This document shows positions 1 to 8,264 of a stretch of 20,046 nucleotides of DNA, one piece after another. Each line of letters starts with the position of its first letter. Position 1 is the stretch's first letter. Location: positions 1 to 20,046 of the forward strand of contig DASSIS010000011.1 of the NCBI GenBank assembly GCA_035691665.1, read 5' to 3'. This DNA is from DASUBN01 sp035691665. GTDB taxonomy: Bacteria > Pseudomonadota > Gammaproteobacteria > Natronospirales > REEB76. The position numbers and the translations under genes were made by a program. The notes under the pieces are model-generated. The model ran no database searches, had not been told where the DNA came from, and was given only the letters and a program-made list of their open reading frames with translations.

Positions 1-397
1 GAAAACCCAGTTCCCAGGTAGCCGCATCGGGGCGCTGGATGGTGAAGGACGCCACTACCTCTTCGGGACGACGGATCAGGAAGCAGTTGTTCAGGCTTTC
101 CAGCCAATCCAGCGGCACCTGGGGGAGCAGATGCTGGGTCATGTGCTTCTGGTACCAGATCGGCTTGTGGTCCGGCACGGGTCCCGTCAGCTCTTTCACC
201 ACGCGCTGCCAGTCCGTGGGCTGGGAAGCCATCACCTCCTCCCGGCCCGGATGGTCGACACCCGTGTGCTTGAGGTAATAGGCGTAGAAGGGCTCGTCCA
301 CCACCACCGTGTCCTCCCGGTTCTCCCAGGCGCGCATCATGGCGGTGGAGATGTTGCGCGGACCGGACCACATGGCCAGCCGCAGCCCGGGATTCAT
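1..397 (-). CDS. Sulfotransferase-like protein, 3' end cut by window edge
   Basis: The first 132 codons of a minus-strand gene are visible and run open to the window edge. The N-terminus carries an SGPRNIST segment (residues 11-18) where sulfotransferases bind the 5'-phosphosulfate. An IRRPEEVVASF segment (about 108-118) resembles the 3'-phosphate-binding RxP...S motif of PAPS-dependent enzymes. This places it in the P-loop sulfotransferase-like superfamily; the substrate is unknown. The start codon (397-395) overlaps the stop of the upstream aminotransferase gene in an ATGA, so the two are probably translationally coupled and act together. No separate ribosome binding site is needed. The family call is an inference from motifs; the catalytic function is not shown because the C-terminal part lies outside the window. 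Confidence 0.7.
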   Translation of the reverse strand, partial: MNPGLRLAMWSGPRNISTAMMRAWENREDTVVVDEPFYAYYLKHTGVDHPGREEVMASQPTDWQRVVKELTGPVPDHKPIWYQKHMTQHLLPQVPLDWLESLNNCFLIRRPEEVVASFTIQRPDAATWELGF

Positions 398-1314
398 ATG
401 CGGGGACCTTTGGCGCTTTCATGCTTGACGAGCTCCATGTAGAGCGCCTGCAGGTGCTTCACCAACGGCCCGCGGGGGCCGATGGCGCGGCCGTCCACTT
501 CCGTGACCGGCACCAAGCCCGCGAAGGTGCCGGTGACGAAGGCTTCCTCGGCGCCGTACACGTCGGTGAGGCTGAAGTCCTTCTCGAAGGCGGTGATGCC
601 CTCCTCCCGGCAGAGGCGCAGCACGTTGCCGCGGGTGATGCCCCCCAGGCAGTACTTGCCCGAGGAGGTCCACACCTCGCCCTTGCGCACGATGAAGAAA
701 TGGGTGGAGTTGCAGGTGGCGACGAAGCCGTGGGGATCGAGCATCAGGGCCTCGTCCACGCCGGCGTTCGCCGCCTGGATGCAGGCCAGGATGTCGTTGA
801 GCTTGGAATGGCAGTTGAGCTTGGGATCGAGGGTGTCGGGCGCGGCGCGGCGCACGTGGGTGGTGACGAGGCGTATCCCCAGCTCCACGGTCTTGGGCAA
901 GGGTTGCTTGTACTCGGGGATGATCACCACCGTGGGCGGGCCGATGGTGACGCGCGGGTCCTGATAGGGGGTCGCCTTCACGCCGCGGCTCACCATGAGG
1001 CGGATGTGCACCCCGTCCCGCATCCGGTTGGCGCGCAGCACCGTGAGCAGCTGCTCGATGAGAGCGGCGCGGGAGAGGCCGATGTCGAGGGCGATGGCCT
1101 TGGCCCCCTCGTAGAGCCGGTCGAGATGCAGGTCCAGGAACGGCAGGCCGCCGTCATGCACCCGCAGGCCCTCCCAGACCCCGTCCCCCAGCACGAAGCC
1201 GCTGTCGAAGACCGAGACCTTGGCCTCGGCCCGGGGGAAGAGCTTGCCGTTGATGCCGATCTGGATGGCGGCGTTGCGCGGGTCGTCCTGGTAGTCGTGG
1301 GTGCCCTTGGCCAT
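394..1314 (-). CDS. Class IV PLP aminotransferase (BCAT/D-amino acid transaminase-like), atypical active site
   Basis: A 306-residue fold-type IV PLP enzyme. It shows the N-terminal SVFDSGFVLGDGVWEG segment (about 34-49), a lysine-containing DPKLNCHSKLN segment (163-173; K165 or K171 is the likely Schiff-base lysine), then the NAGVDEALMLD stretch and a GGITRGNVL phosphate-binding loop (224-232). In typical BCAT/DAAT enzymes the glutamate that contacts the PLP ring nitrogen lies in GFVxEG; here the equivalent is GFVATCNSTHFF, with Thr200. I chose the ATG at 1314 over the upstream ATG at 1332 because GGGAG lies five bases before it. It ends in an ATGA overlap with a sulfotransferase-like gene, suggesting a shared pathway. 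The amino-acid substrate cannot be assigned; calling it ilvE would be over-specific. Confidence 0.82.
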   Translation of the reverse strand: MAKGTHDYQDDPRNAAIQIGINGKLFPRAEAKVSVFDSGFVLGDGVWEGLRVHDGGLPFLDLHLDRLYEGAKAIALDIGLSRAALIEQLLTVLRANRMRDGVHIRLMVSRGVKATPYQDPRVTIGPPTVVIIPEYKQPLPKTVELGIRLVTTHVRRAAPDTLDPKLNCHSKLNDILACIQAANAGVDEALMLDPHGFVATCNSTHFFIVRKGEVWTSSGKYCLGGITRGNVLRLCREEGITAFEKDFSLTDVYGAEEAFVTGTFAGLVPVTEVDGRAIGPRGPLVKHLQALYMELVKHESAKGPRI

Positions 1315-1332
1315 GTGTACTCCCGAAAGCAA

Positions 1333-1356
1333 GACGGCGGCCAGGAGGCCGCCGTC
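1333..1356 (-). terminator. Rho-independent terminator downstream of icd
   Basis: A perfect 10-bp GC-rich stem (1333-1342 with 1347-1356) and a four-base loop. Read on the minus strand it is followed by a moderately T-rich TTGCTTTC. It lies 28 bases after the icd stop and just before the aminotransferase start, so it separates icd from the next unit. Confidence 0.7.
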
Positions 1357-1384
1357 CTATTTCATCATACCCGCCGTATGAGCC

Positions 1385-2626
<1,242 letters not shown>

Positions 2627-2682
2627 GGCTTCCCTCGGGAGCGATTGGTATTTAAAGGACGACGCGCGATGCGCGGCGCGGG

Positions 2683-2688
2683 ATTATA
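2683..2688 (-). promoter_or_regulatory. Probable sigma70 -10 box for icd
   Basis: TATAAT on the minus strand, about 57 bp upstream of the icd ATG and overlapping the arnD stop codon. No good -35 box was found at 16-18 bp. The leader holds a short CGCGC/GCGCG palindrome (about 2660-2675). No terminator separates arnD from icd, so read-through from the arn operon is possible. Confidence 0.42.
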
Positions 2689-3607
2689 CCGTAACGGGTA
2701 CGCAGGCTCCGGCCTGGAGCGCGAGCGTACCGGAGCGGCCCGGGATCTCGCCCATGACCACGGTGTGCATGGGGAGCTTCTTGCGGTCGAGACCGGCGGC
2801 GATGGTCTCCGTGGCTATGAGCTCGTAACCCTGGGCGCGCCAGCCGGCGAGGAGCTTCTCGAACACCGGGCTCAGGGCCATGCCTTCCAGCTCCGCGTGC
2901 AGGGTATAGACATGTCCATGTTCCGGCGCGGGCCCTTCGGTCAGCTTCAGCAGATGCTCGGCTACGTTGTCCACGGTGATGCCGTTGACGCCCACGAGCT
3001 CATCCAGAGTCGGCAACGTGGTGGGGATCTGGGGCACCGAGAACACCCGACCGTGCATCTCCGGCAGGAAGGGATGGGTGCCGCGGGTGTCGCTGGCGTA
3101 AGTCATGTGGAACTCATGCTCCAGCTCGAAGGCATGGAAGTTCATCTGCCAGCCGGCGGCGCCGTAGGTCTTGGGCTCGGTGCCGAACACCTCCCGGAAG
3201 CGCTCCACGGCCGGCACGAACTCATGGCGTGTCCAGTCCGCATCCTTGCCAGCTACGAAGTCCTGCCAGCGGATGTGGTCCCAGGTGTGGATGCCCACCT
3301 CGAAACCAGCGTCGCGCACCGCGCGCAGGGTGGGTGCCGCGTGCTTGCCGATGTCCGGCCCCGGCAGCAGCACGCCGTACATGAGGGTCTTCAAGCCGTA
3401 GTTGGCCGCCACGTTGGTGCGGAACACCTTCTTCAGGAAGCCGGGCCGGAAGATGCGGCGCAGCGCGCGGCCGGTGTGGTCCGGCCCCAGGCTGAACAGG
3501 AAAGTGGCCTTGGCCTGGTGCTTCTGCAGCATGGACACCAGCGGCGGCACCCCTTCCAGGGTGCCGCGCAAGGTATCCACATCTATCTTCAGCGCGAGTC
3601 GTTTCAC
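2684..3607 (-). CDS. arnD: ArnD, undecaprenyl-phosphate-Ara4FN deformylase
   Basis: A polysaccharide-deacetylase (NodB-fold) enzyme that removes the formyl group from undecaprenyl-phosphate-L-Ara4FN so the aminosugar can be flipped and transferred. The N-terminus has the IDVDTLRGTxEGVP motif typical of ArnD (metal/catalytic Asp9 and Asp11), then HTWDH (H107, H111) as the His-x3-His metal pair. The start is taken as GTG at 3607: this aligns residue for residue with the E. coli ArnD N-terminus, gives 307 residues (E. coli has 296) and lies four bases after the upstream stop. An ATG at 3655 would add 16 unrelated residues and overlap the previous gene by 44 bases. No strong ribosome binding site is visible, so coupling to the preceding gene is likely. 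Confidence 0.92.
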   Translation of the reverse strand: MKRLALKIDVDTLRGTLEGVPPLVSMLQKHQAKATFLFSLGPDHTGRALRRIFRPGFLKKVFRTNVAANYGLKTLMYGVLLPGPDIGKHAAPTLRAVRDAGFEVGIHTWDHIRWQDFVAGKDADWTRHEFVPAVERFREVFGTEPKTYGAAGWQMNFHAFELEHEFHMTYASDTRGTHPFLPEMHGRVFSVPQIPTTLPTLDELVGVNGITVDNVAEHLLKLTEGPAPEHGHVYTLHAELEGMALSPVFEKLLAGWRAQGYELIATETIAAGLDRKKLPMHTVVMGEIPGRSGTLALQAGACVPVTV

Positions 3608-3611
3608 AAGT

Positions 3612-4670
3612 TCAGGCGTTTTCTTCCACCAATGCACGGGCCTTGCCCACATCACCGCGATAGAACTCGAAGAGCTTCTTGAGCGCCGTCTTCATGTCCA
3701 CCTTCGGCTCCCAGCCGAGCTCCTGGCGGGTGTGCTCGATGCTGGGCAGGCGGTTCTCCACGTCCTGGTAGCCCTTGCCGTAGTAATCGTCGGCGCTGAC
3801 GTTGAGCAGCTTCACCTTCTTGGCGCTGTCGACGTATTCCGGCATGGAGAGCGCGATCTCCATCATCATGTCCGCCAGCTCCTTCACGGAATGGCTGTTC
3901 TTGGGGTTGCCGATGTTGTAGATGCGCTTGTCGGCGGCTCCGCCCTTGTTGTCGATGATCTTCATCAGTGCGTCGATGCCGTCGTCCACGTAGGTGTAGG
4001 CGCGCTTGCGGGCACCGCCGTCCACGAGCTTGATGGTCTCGCCGCGCACGATCTGGCCCAGGAACTGGGTCACCACCCGGGAGCTGCCCTCCTTCGGCGT
4101 GTAGATGGAGTCGAGGCCGGGTCCGATCCAGTTGAAGGGGCGGAACAGGGTGTAGGCCAGGCCCTCGCGGTCGCCATAGGCGGCGATGACCCGGTCCATG
4201 AGCTGCTTGCTGCAGCTGTAGATCCACCTGGGTTTATTGATCGGGCCGAGGATGAGTTCGGAGGTGTAGGGGTCGAAGCCCGGGTCGCGGCACATCCCGT
4301 AGACCTCGGAGGTGGACGGGAACAGCACGCGCTTCTTGTACTTCACGCACTGGCGCACGATGGGCAGGTTCGCCTCGAAATCGAGCTCGAACACCCTGAG
4401 CGGATCCTTCACGTAGGTGGCCGGGGTGGCGATGGCTACCAGCGGCAGCACCACGTCGCACTTGCGCACGTGGTATTCCACCCATTCGCGGTTGATGGTG
4501 ATGTCACCTTCGAAGAAGCTGAAGCGCGGGTTCCCCATCAGGTCCTTGACCTTGTCGGAGTACATGTCCATGCCATGGACTTCCCAGTCCGTGGTCTCGA
4601 TGATGCGCTTGCTAAGGTGGTGGCCGATGAAGCCGTTGACGCCGAGGATCAGGACCTTCTTCACGTTCAT
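3612..4670 (-). CDS. arnA: ArnA C-terminal-type UDP-glucuronate decarboxylase (stand-alone)
   Basis: A 352-residue short-chain dehydrogenase/reductase equal to the C-terminal half of E. coli ArnA. It oxidises and decarboxylates UDP-glucuronic acid to UDP-4-keto-pentose with NAD. Visible motifs are the Rossmann GVNGFIG (10-16), STSEVYG (119-125; S121 and E122 match catalytic S433/E434 of E. coli ArnA), YSCSK (Y151, K155) and DVENR (R307, matching R619). The VEYHVRKCDVVLPLVAIATP segment is characteristic of ArnA rather than of generic UDP-xylose synthases. The ATG overlaps the stop of the formyltransferase gene (ATGA), so the two ArnA activities are adjacent but separate polypeptides. Confidence 0.94.
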   Translation of the reverse strand: MNVKKVLILGVNGFIGHHLSKRIIETTDWEVHGMDMYSDKVKDLMGNPRFSFFEGDITINREWVEYHVRKCDVVLPLVAIATPATYVKDPLRVFELDFEANLPIVRQCVKYKKRVLFPSTSEVYGMCRDPGFDPYTSELILGPINKPRWIYSCSKQLMDRVIAAYGDREGLAYTLFRPFNWIGPGLDSIYTPKEGSSRVVTQFLGQIVRGETIKLVDGGARKRAYTYVDDGIDALMKIIDNKGGAADKRIYNIGNPKNSHSVKELADMMMEIALSMPEYVDSAKKVKLLNVSADDYYGKGYQDVENRLPSIEHTRQELGWEPKVDMKTALKKLFEFYRGDVGKARALVEENA

Positions 4671-5590
4671 TCTCCCAGTGGGAAGGGGTCGGCCGCATGG
4701 CGCCGCGCGAACTCCGCGGCTTCCATGACCCGGCCTTCCCATTCCAGTTGCAATACTTCCACGCGCTTGCCGTCGCCGCAGTCGGCGAGGCAGCGGCCCG
4801 CTTCCACGTACAGGGTCGGCCGGCGGTGCTTGGCCGGCTGGTCCGGGTAGTGGCTGCGCAGCACCTTGATGGGCTTGCCCGCGGCGCTGCTGTAGGCGCC
4901 GGGGTAAGGCGGAGCCACCGCGCGGATCAGGTTGTGCACCGTCCAGGCTGGCTGGCTCCAGTCTATGCGTCCGTCCTCCGGACGGCGACGCCCGTAATAG
5001 CTGCCGGCCTTGAGGTCCAGGGGCCGGCGCGGCGCGCTGCCGAGCAAGAGGCCCGGGAGGCTGCGGTCCAGCACGCATTCCGCGGCCACCGTGACCTTGC
5101 CGAACACCTGGCCGGCGGTGTCGTCCGTCAGGATGGGCACCGCCTGCTGGTCCACGAGGTCGCCGGCGTCCGGCTTCTTCTCCATGTAGTGCAGGCTGGC
5201 GCCGGTCTGGCGCTCGCCGTGCAACACCGCCCAGTTCACCGGCACGCGGCCGCGGTACTTGGGCAGGAAGGAGCCGTGCATGTTGAGGGCGCCGTGCTTC
5301 GGGGCGTTGAGGAAGGCTTCGCCCAGCATGAAGCGGTAATAGAAGGAGAACAGGAAGTCGGGCTTCAAGGCCGCGACCCGTTGCGCGAGGTCGCCCTGGT
5401 TCGGGTCTGCGGGCGTCACCACCGGCAGGCCGTTGAGCTCCGCCAGGCGTTTCACGCTGCCGAACCAGATGTTCTCGCCCGGGTCGTCCTCGTGGGTCAC
5501 CACCAGCGGCACGCGCACGCCGTGGGCGAGCAGCACCGACAGGCAGCGCACCCCCACGTCGTGATAGGCGAAGACGACGGCGGATTTCAC
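4667..5590 (-). CDS. arnA: ArnA N-terminal-type UDP-L-Ara4N formyltransferase (stand-alone)
   Basis: A 307-residue protein equivalent to the formyltransferase half of E. coli ArnA. It transfers formyl from N10-formyl-tetrahydrofolate to UDP-L-Ara4N. The catalytic triad of the family is visible: N103 and H105 in NMHGS, and D141 in KPDAG. HGSFLPKYRGRVPVNW and a C-terminal OB-like region with LIRAVAPPYPGA are also typical. The start is GTG at 5590, overlapping the arnC stop (GTGA), with GGAGAAGG 7-11 bases upstream; it aligns with the E. coli N-terminus. The protein ends where the E. coli fusion linker would begin, so this is a true single-domain gene and not a frameshifted ArnA: stop and start overlap in a different frame, with a complete domain on each side. 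Confidence 0.93.
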   Translation of the reverse strand: MKSAVVFAYHDVGVRCLSVLLAHGVRVPLVVTHEDDPGENIWFGSVKRLAELNGLPVVTPADPNQGDLAQRVAALKPDFLFSFYYRFMLGEAFLNAPKHGALNMHGSFLPKYRGRVPVNWAVLHGERQTGASLHYMEKKPDAGDLVDQQAVPILTDDTAGQVFGKVTVAAECVLDRSLPGLLLGSAPRRPLDLKAGSYYGRRRPEDGRIDWSQPAWTVHNLIRAVAPPYPGAYSSAAGKPIKVLRSHYPDQPAKHRRPTLYVEAGRCLADCGDGKRVEVLQLEWEGRVMEAAEFARRHAADPFPLGE

Positions 5591-6549
5591 TTCTTGCCCT
5601 TCTCCAGGACGGCGCGGATCAGGAAGCGCGGCCGGCGCTGGGCTTCCTGGTAGATGCGGCCCACGTACTCGCCCAGGAGGCCGATGCCGAACAGGATGAT
5701 GCCGATGAGGAAGAACACGATGGCGAACAGGGTGAACACGCCCTGCACCGTGCCTTCCGGATAGACGATGCGGTAGACGATCAGGGCGATGAACAGCAGC
5801 AGCGAGGAACCGGCGATCATCAGGCCGAAGAAGGAGAACACCTGCAACGGCACCACCGAGAAGCCGGTGACCAGGTCGAAGTTGAGGCGGATGAGCTTGT
5901 AGAGGGAGTACTTGGACTCCCCCGCCGCCCGCTCGTTGTGCTCCACCTCGATCTCCACGGGCTTGAGCGCATAGAGATAGGCGAGCGCCGGGATGAAGGT
6001 GTTGATCTCGCTGGTGCTGTTGATGGCATCGATGACGTGGCGCGAATAGGCACGCAGCATGCAGCCCTGGTCGGTCATCTTGACCTTGGTGATGCGCTCC
6101 CGTAGCCGGTTCATCATGCGCGAGGCGGTCTTGCGCCACCACACGTCGCGCCGGCGGCGGCGGATGGTGCCGACGTAGTCGAAGCCCTCGTCCATCTTCT
6201 TCAGGAGGTTGCCGATCTCCTCGGGCGGGTTCTGCAGGTCCGCATCCAGGGTCACCACCTTCTCGCCGCGGGAAGTGTGGAAACCCGCGAGGATGGCGGC
6301 ATGCTGGCCGAAGTTGCTCTGCAGCAGCACCACCCGGGTGGCGTCGGGCCGCTTCCCGTACTGCTCGCGCAGCATGGCGGCCGAGCGGTCGGCGCTGCCG
6401 TCGTCCACGAAGATGATCTCGTACTTGCGCTTCAGGGCGTCGAGCGCCGGGTACAGGCGCTTGAACAGGGTCGGCAACGATTCCTGCTCGTTATAGACGG
6501 GGATGACCACGGACAGCTCTGGCGCTGAATTTTTCTTGTTAGCGCTCAT
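5587..6549 (-). CDS. arnC: ArnC, undecaprenyl-phosphate Ara4FN transferase
   Basis: A 320-residue GT2 glycosyltransferase (E. coli ArnC has 322) that moves Ara4FN from UDP onto undecaprenyl phosphate at the inner membrane. It shows ELSVVIPVYNEQ (11-22), VDDGSxD (about 48-54), the DAD metal-binding motif in TLDADLQNPPEEI (100-112), and two C-terminal membrane spans (about 232-260 and 268-294). ATG 6549 is chosen, with AAGG six bases upstream; an ATG at 6570 would add seven unsupported residues. The start overlaps, as ATGA, the stop of a 64-codon ORF that begins with a diverged copy of the same N-terminus (see the arnC' entry), which is unusual. Identity is firm. Confidence 0.95.
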   Translation of the reverse strand: MSANKKNSAPELSVVIPVYNEQESLPTLFKRLYPALDALKRKYEIIFVDDGSADRSAAMLREQYGKRPDATRVVLLQSNFGQHAAILAGFHTSRGEKVVTLDADLQNPPEEIGNLLKKMDEGFDYVGTIRRRRRDVWWRKTASRMMNRLRERITKVKMTDQGCMLRAYSRHVIDAINSTSEINTFIPALAYLYALKPVEIEVEHNERAAGESKYSLYKLIRLNFDLVTGFSVVPLQVFSFFGLMIAGSSLLLFIALIVYRIVYPEGTVQGVFTLFAIVFFLIGIILFGIGLLGEYVGRIYQEAQRRPRFLIRAVLEKGKK

Positions 6550-6740
6550 GGGAAACCTTCCGGATGCCAAATCTGAGAAGCCGGGTGGCTGACGCCGCCT
6601 TCCCCGCTCAGCATCCTGCTTCGCGGGCAGGCCCGCCCGTGCCGTCCATGCACGGGCGTTCGCAGCTCGCGCTGCTCACCCACCGAGAGCTCCGGAGCCC
6701 CGGCGGCGGATCGCTTCTTGTTGTTGCTCTTCTCGCTCAT
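6546..6740 (-). pseudogene. arnC' : truncated 5' end of a second arnC, open through repeat copy 1
   Basis: Starts 10 bp after the arnB stop with a strong GAGGGAG ribosome binding site, which is the natural operon position for arnC. The first 20 codons resemble the start of the intact arnC: the stub carries NNKK...APELSV, the gene has NKKNSAPELSV. They differ by small indels and synonymous changes (CTC/CTG, TCG/TCC). Homology stops at codon 20, exactly where the hairpin repeat begins. The frame then stays open through the repeat and ends in TGA overlapping the ATG of the intact arnC, giving a 64-codon ORF. It may act only as a translated leader that couples arnB to arnC; nothing suggests the peptide has an enzymatic role. 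Confidence 0.75.
6572..6680 (-). repeat. Hairpin-rich dispersed repeat, copy 1
   Basis: Shares with copies 2 and 3 a GAGCAGC entry sequence, a GCAGC/GCTGC hairpin (6662-6666 with 6671-6675), a longer GCCCGTGC/GCACGGGC hairpin (6635-6642 with 6650-6657), a CCTGC/GCAGG hairpin and a GGTGGC/GCCGCC hairpin (6584-6589 with 6594-6599; one mismatch in the RNA). It lies between the arnC stub and the intact arnC, inside the operon. No transposase gene or clear target duplication is seen. Confidence 0.75.
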
Positions 6741-6750
6741 GCTCTCTCCC

Positions 6751-7878
6751 TCAGGCTCCCTTCAGGCAGGCTCGCAAGGCATCGCAGACCCGATCCACGT
6801 CCGACATCTGCATGGCCGGGAACAGGGGGAAGGTCAGGGTCTCGAGGCCGATGCGCTCGGCGTTGGGGAACTGGCCCTCACGATACCCCATCTCACGGTA
6901 GAAGCTGAACTGGTTGAGGGCCTGGTAATGGATGCCGAGGCCGATGCCGCGTTCGTGCATGCGCTGTTTCAGGGTGTTGCGGTCCAGGCCGTACTTCTTA
7001 TAAAGAGGCAGCGGCGTGAACATATGCCAGCTGTGGCCGGCGTCGCCCCTGGCGGGTACCACCGCGAGTTCCTCGTCCCCCAGCAGTTCCAGGTAGCGGT
7101 AGGCCAGCGCGCGGCGCTTCTTGTTGAACTCGTCCAGGTGCTTGAGCTGGCCGATGCCCACCCTCGCCGCCACGTCGGTCATGTTGTGCTTGCTGGCGGC
7201 CTCGGACACGTCCATGGTGCCGTCCGGGTGCTTGGTGATGCCGTGGAAGCGCAGGATCTCCAGGCGCTTGGCCTCGGCTTCGCTCGCCAAGGACACCGCC
7301 CCGCCTTCGATGGTGGTGAGGTTCTTGTTGGCGTGGAAGCTGAACACCACGATGTCGCCGAAGGAGCCGATGCGCGCCCCCTTGTATTCGGTGCCGATGG
7401 CCTGGGCCGCGTCCTCGATGACCCGCAGGCCGTGTTTCTTGGCCAGGGTGTAGACCGCATCCAAGTCCGCCGCCAGGCCGTTGAGATGCACGGGCATGAT
7501 GGCGCGGGTCTTGGACGTGACCGCCGCCGCGGCCTGGTCCATGAGCATGGAGCGGCTCTTCAGGTCCACGTCCACGAGCACCGGCTTCGCGCCCACGCGC
7601 ACCACCACGTTGGCGGTGGCGGCGAAGGTCATGGCGGGGACGATAACCTCGTCCCCGGGGCCGATACCGGCCATGACCAGGGCTTCTTCCATGGCGCCGG
7701 TGGCGTGCAGGAAGGTGCGCAGCTGGCGCTTGCCGCCCAGGTAGTCGGTGAGCCCCTGCTCGAACTTCTGCACCATGGGGCCGGTGGTGATCCAGCCAGA
7801 GCGCAGCACGTCCACGACACCCTGGATGGTCTCATCGTCCAGGCTCGGTCGGGTGAAAGGCAGATAATCGCTGCTCAT
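6751..7878 (-). CDS. arnB: ArnB, UDP-4-keto-pentose aminotransferase
   Basis: A 375-residue DegT/DnrJ/EryC1-type PLP aminotransferase (E. coli ArnB is 379-385). It transfers an amino group from glutamate to UDP-4-keto-pentose, giving UDP-L-Ara4N. The Schiff-base lysine is K185 in FSFHANKNLTTIEGG, the PLP-contacting Asp is D156 in IEDAAQA, and the N-terminal FTRPSLDDETI and GWITTGP motifs are characteristic. AAGG lies seven bases before the ATG. It follows the flippase gene by 14 bp and is followed after 10 bp by the arnC stub. Confidence 0.95.
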   Translation of the reverse strand: MSSDYLPFTRPSLDDETIQGVVDVLRSGWITTGPMVQKFEQGLTDYLGGKRQLRTFLHATGAMEEALVMAGIGPGDEVIVPAMTFAATANVVVRVGAKPVLVDVDLKSRSMLMDQAAAAVTSKTRAIMPVHLNGLAADLDAVYTLAKKHGLRVIEDAAQAIGTEYKGARIGSFGDIVVFSFHANKNLTTIEGGAVSLASEAEAKRLEILRFHGITKHPDGTMDVSEAASKHNMTDVAARVGIGQLKHLDEFNKKRRALAYRYLELLGDEELAVVPARGDAGHSWHMFTPLPLYKKYGLDRNTLKQRMHERGIGLGIHYQALNQFSFYREMGYREGQFPNAERIGLETLTFPLFPAMQMSDVDRVCDALRACLKGA

Positions 7879-7892
7879 CTATATACCTTGTA

Positions 7893-8264
7893 TTAACTGC
7901 GGGCGACGAGGAAGACACCTACGATGATGACAGCGATACCGGTGAGCCGCATGGCACCTACCGCTTCACCCATGAAGGCCCAGGCGATGACAGCCGTGAC
8001 CACGTACCCGAGCGAGAGCATGGGGTAGGCGACACTCACTTGCACCCGGGACAGCGCCAGGATCCAGATGCCCACGCTGATGACGTAACATGCCAGACCG
8101 CCCAGGATGTAGGGTTCCATAGCCAGCTTGAGGCCGGCGCTGAACACGGTAGCGGGGGTGAGCTGGATCACACCCATGTGGCGCACACCTGCCTTTAGCA
8201 TCAACTGCGCCGCCGCGTTCAACATCACACCGGTGAGCACCAGGGCGAAACTGACAAGATTCAT
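7893..8264 (-). CDS. SMR/EamA-type Ara4N-undecaprenyl-phosphate flippase subunit (ArnE/ArnF-like)
   Basis: A 123-residue, four-helix membrane protein of the small multidrug resistance/DMT type, the size class of ArnE (111) and ArnF (128). Hydrophobic segments lie at about 3-20, 36-58, 65-90 and 98-121. Known family members flip undecaprenyl-phosphate-Ara4N to the periplasmic side of the inner membrane. Only one such gene is present here, whereas E. coli needs both ArnE and ArnF; it may work as a homodimer or have a partner elsewhere. The ATG overlaps the arnT stop (ATGA), which supports the role by context. I could not decide between ArnE and ArnF, so no symbol is given. Confidence 0.82.
   Translation of the reverse strand: MNLVSFALVLTGVMLNAAAQLMLKAGVRHMGVIQLTPATVFSAGLKLAMEPYILGGLACYVISVGIWILALSRVQVSVAYPMLSLGYVVTAVIAWAFMGEAVGAMRLTGIAVIIVGVFLVARS

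Noticed and set aside
3608..3655. ArnD start at the upstream ATG (3655)
   Set aside because: It would overlap the preceding gene by 44 bases and add residues that do not align with ArnD; GTG 3607 aligns exactly.
4667..5590. ArnA as one gene broken by a frameshift
   Set aside because: Each domain is complete, and the junction is a tidy ATGA overlap of the kind used throughout this operon.
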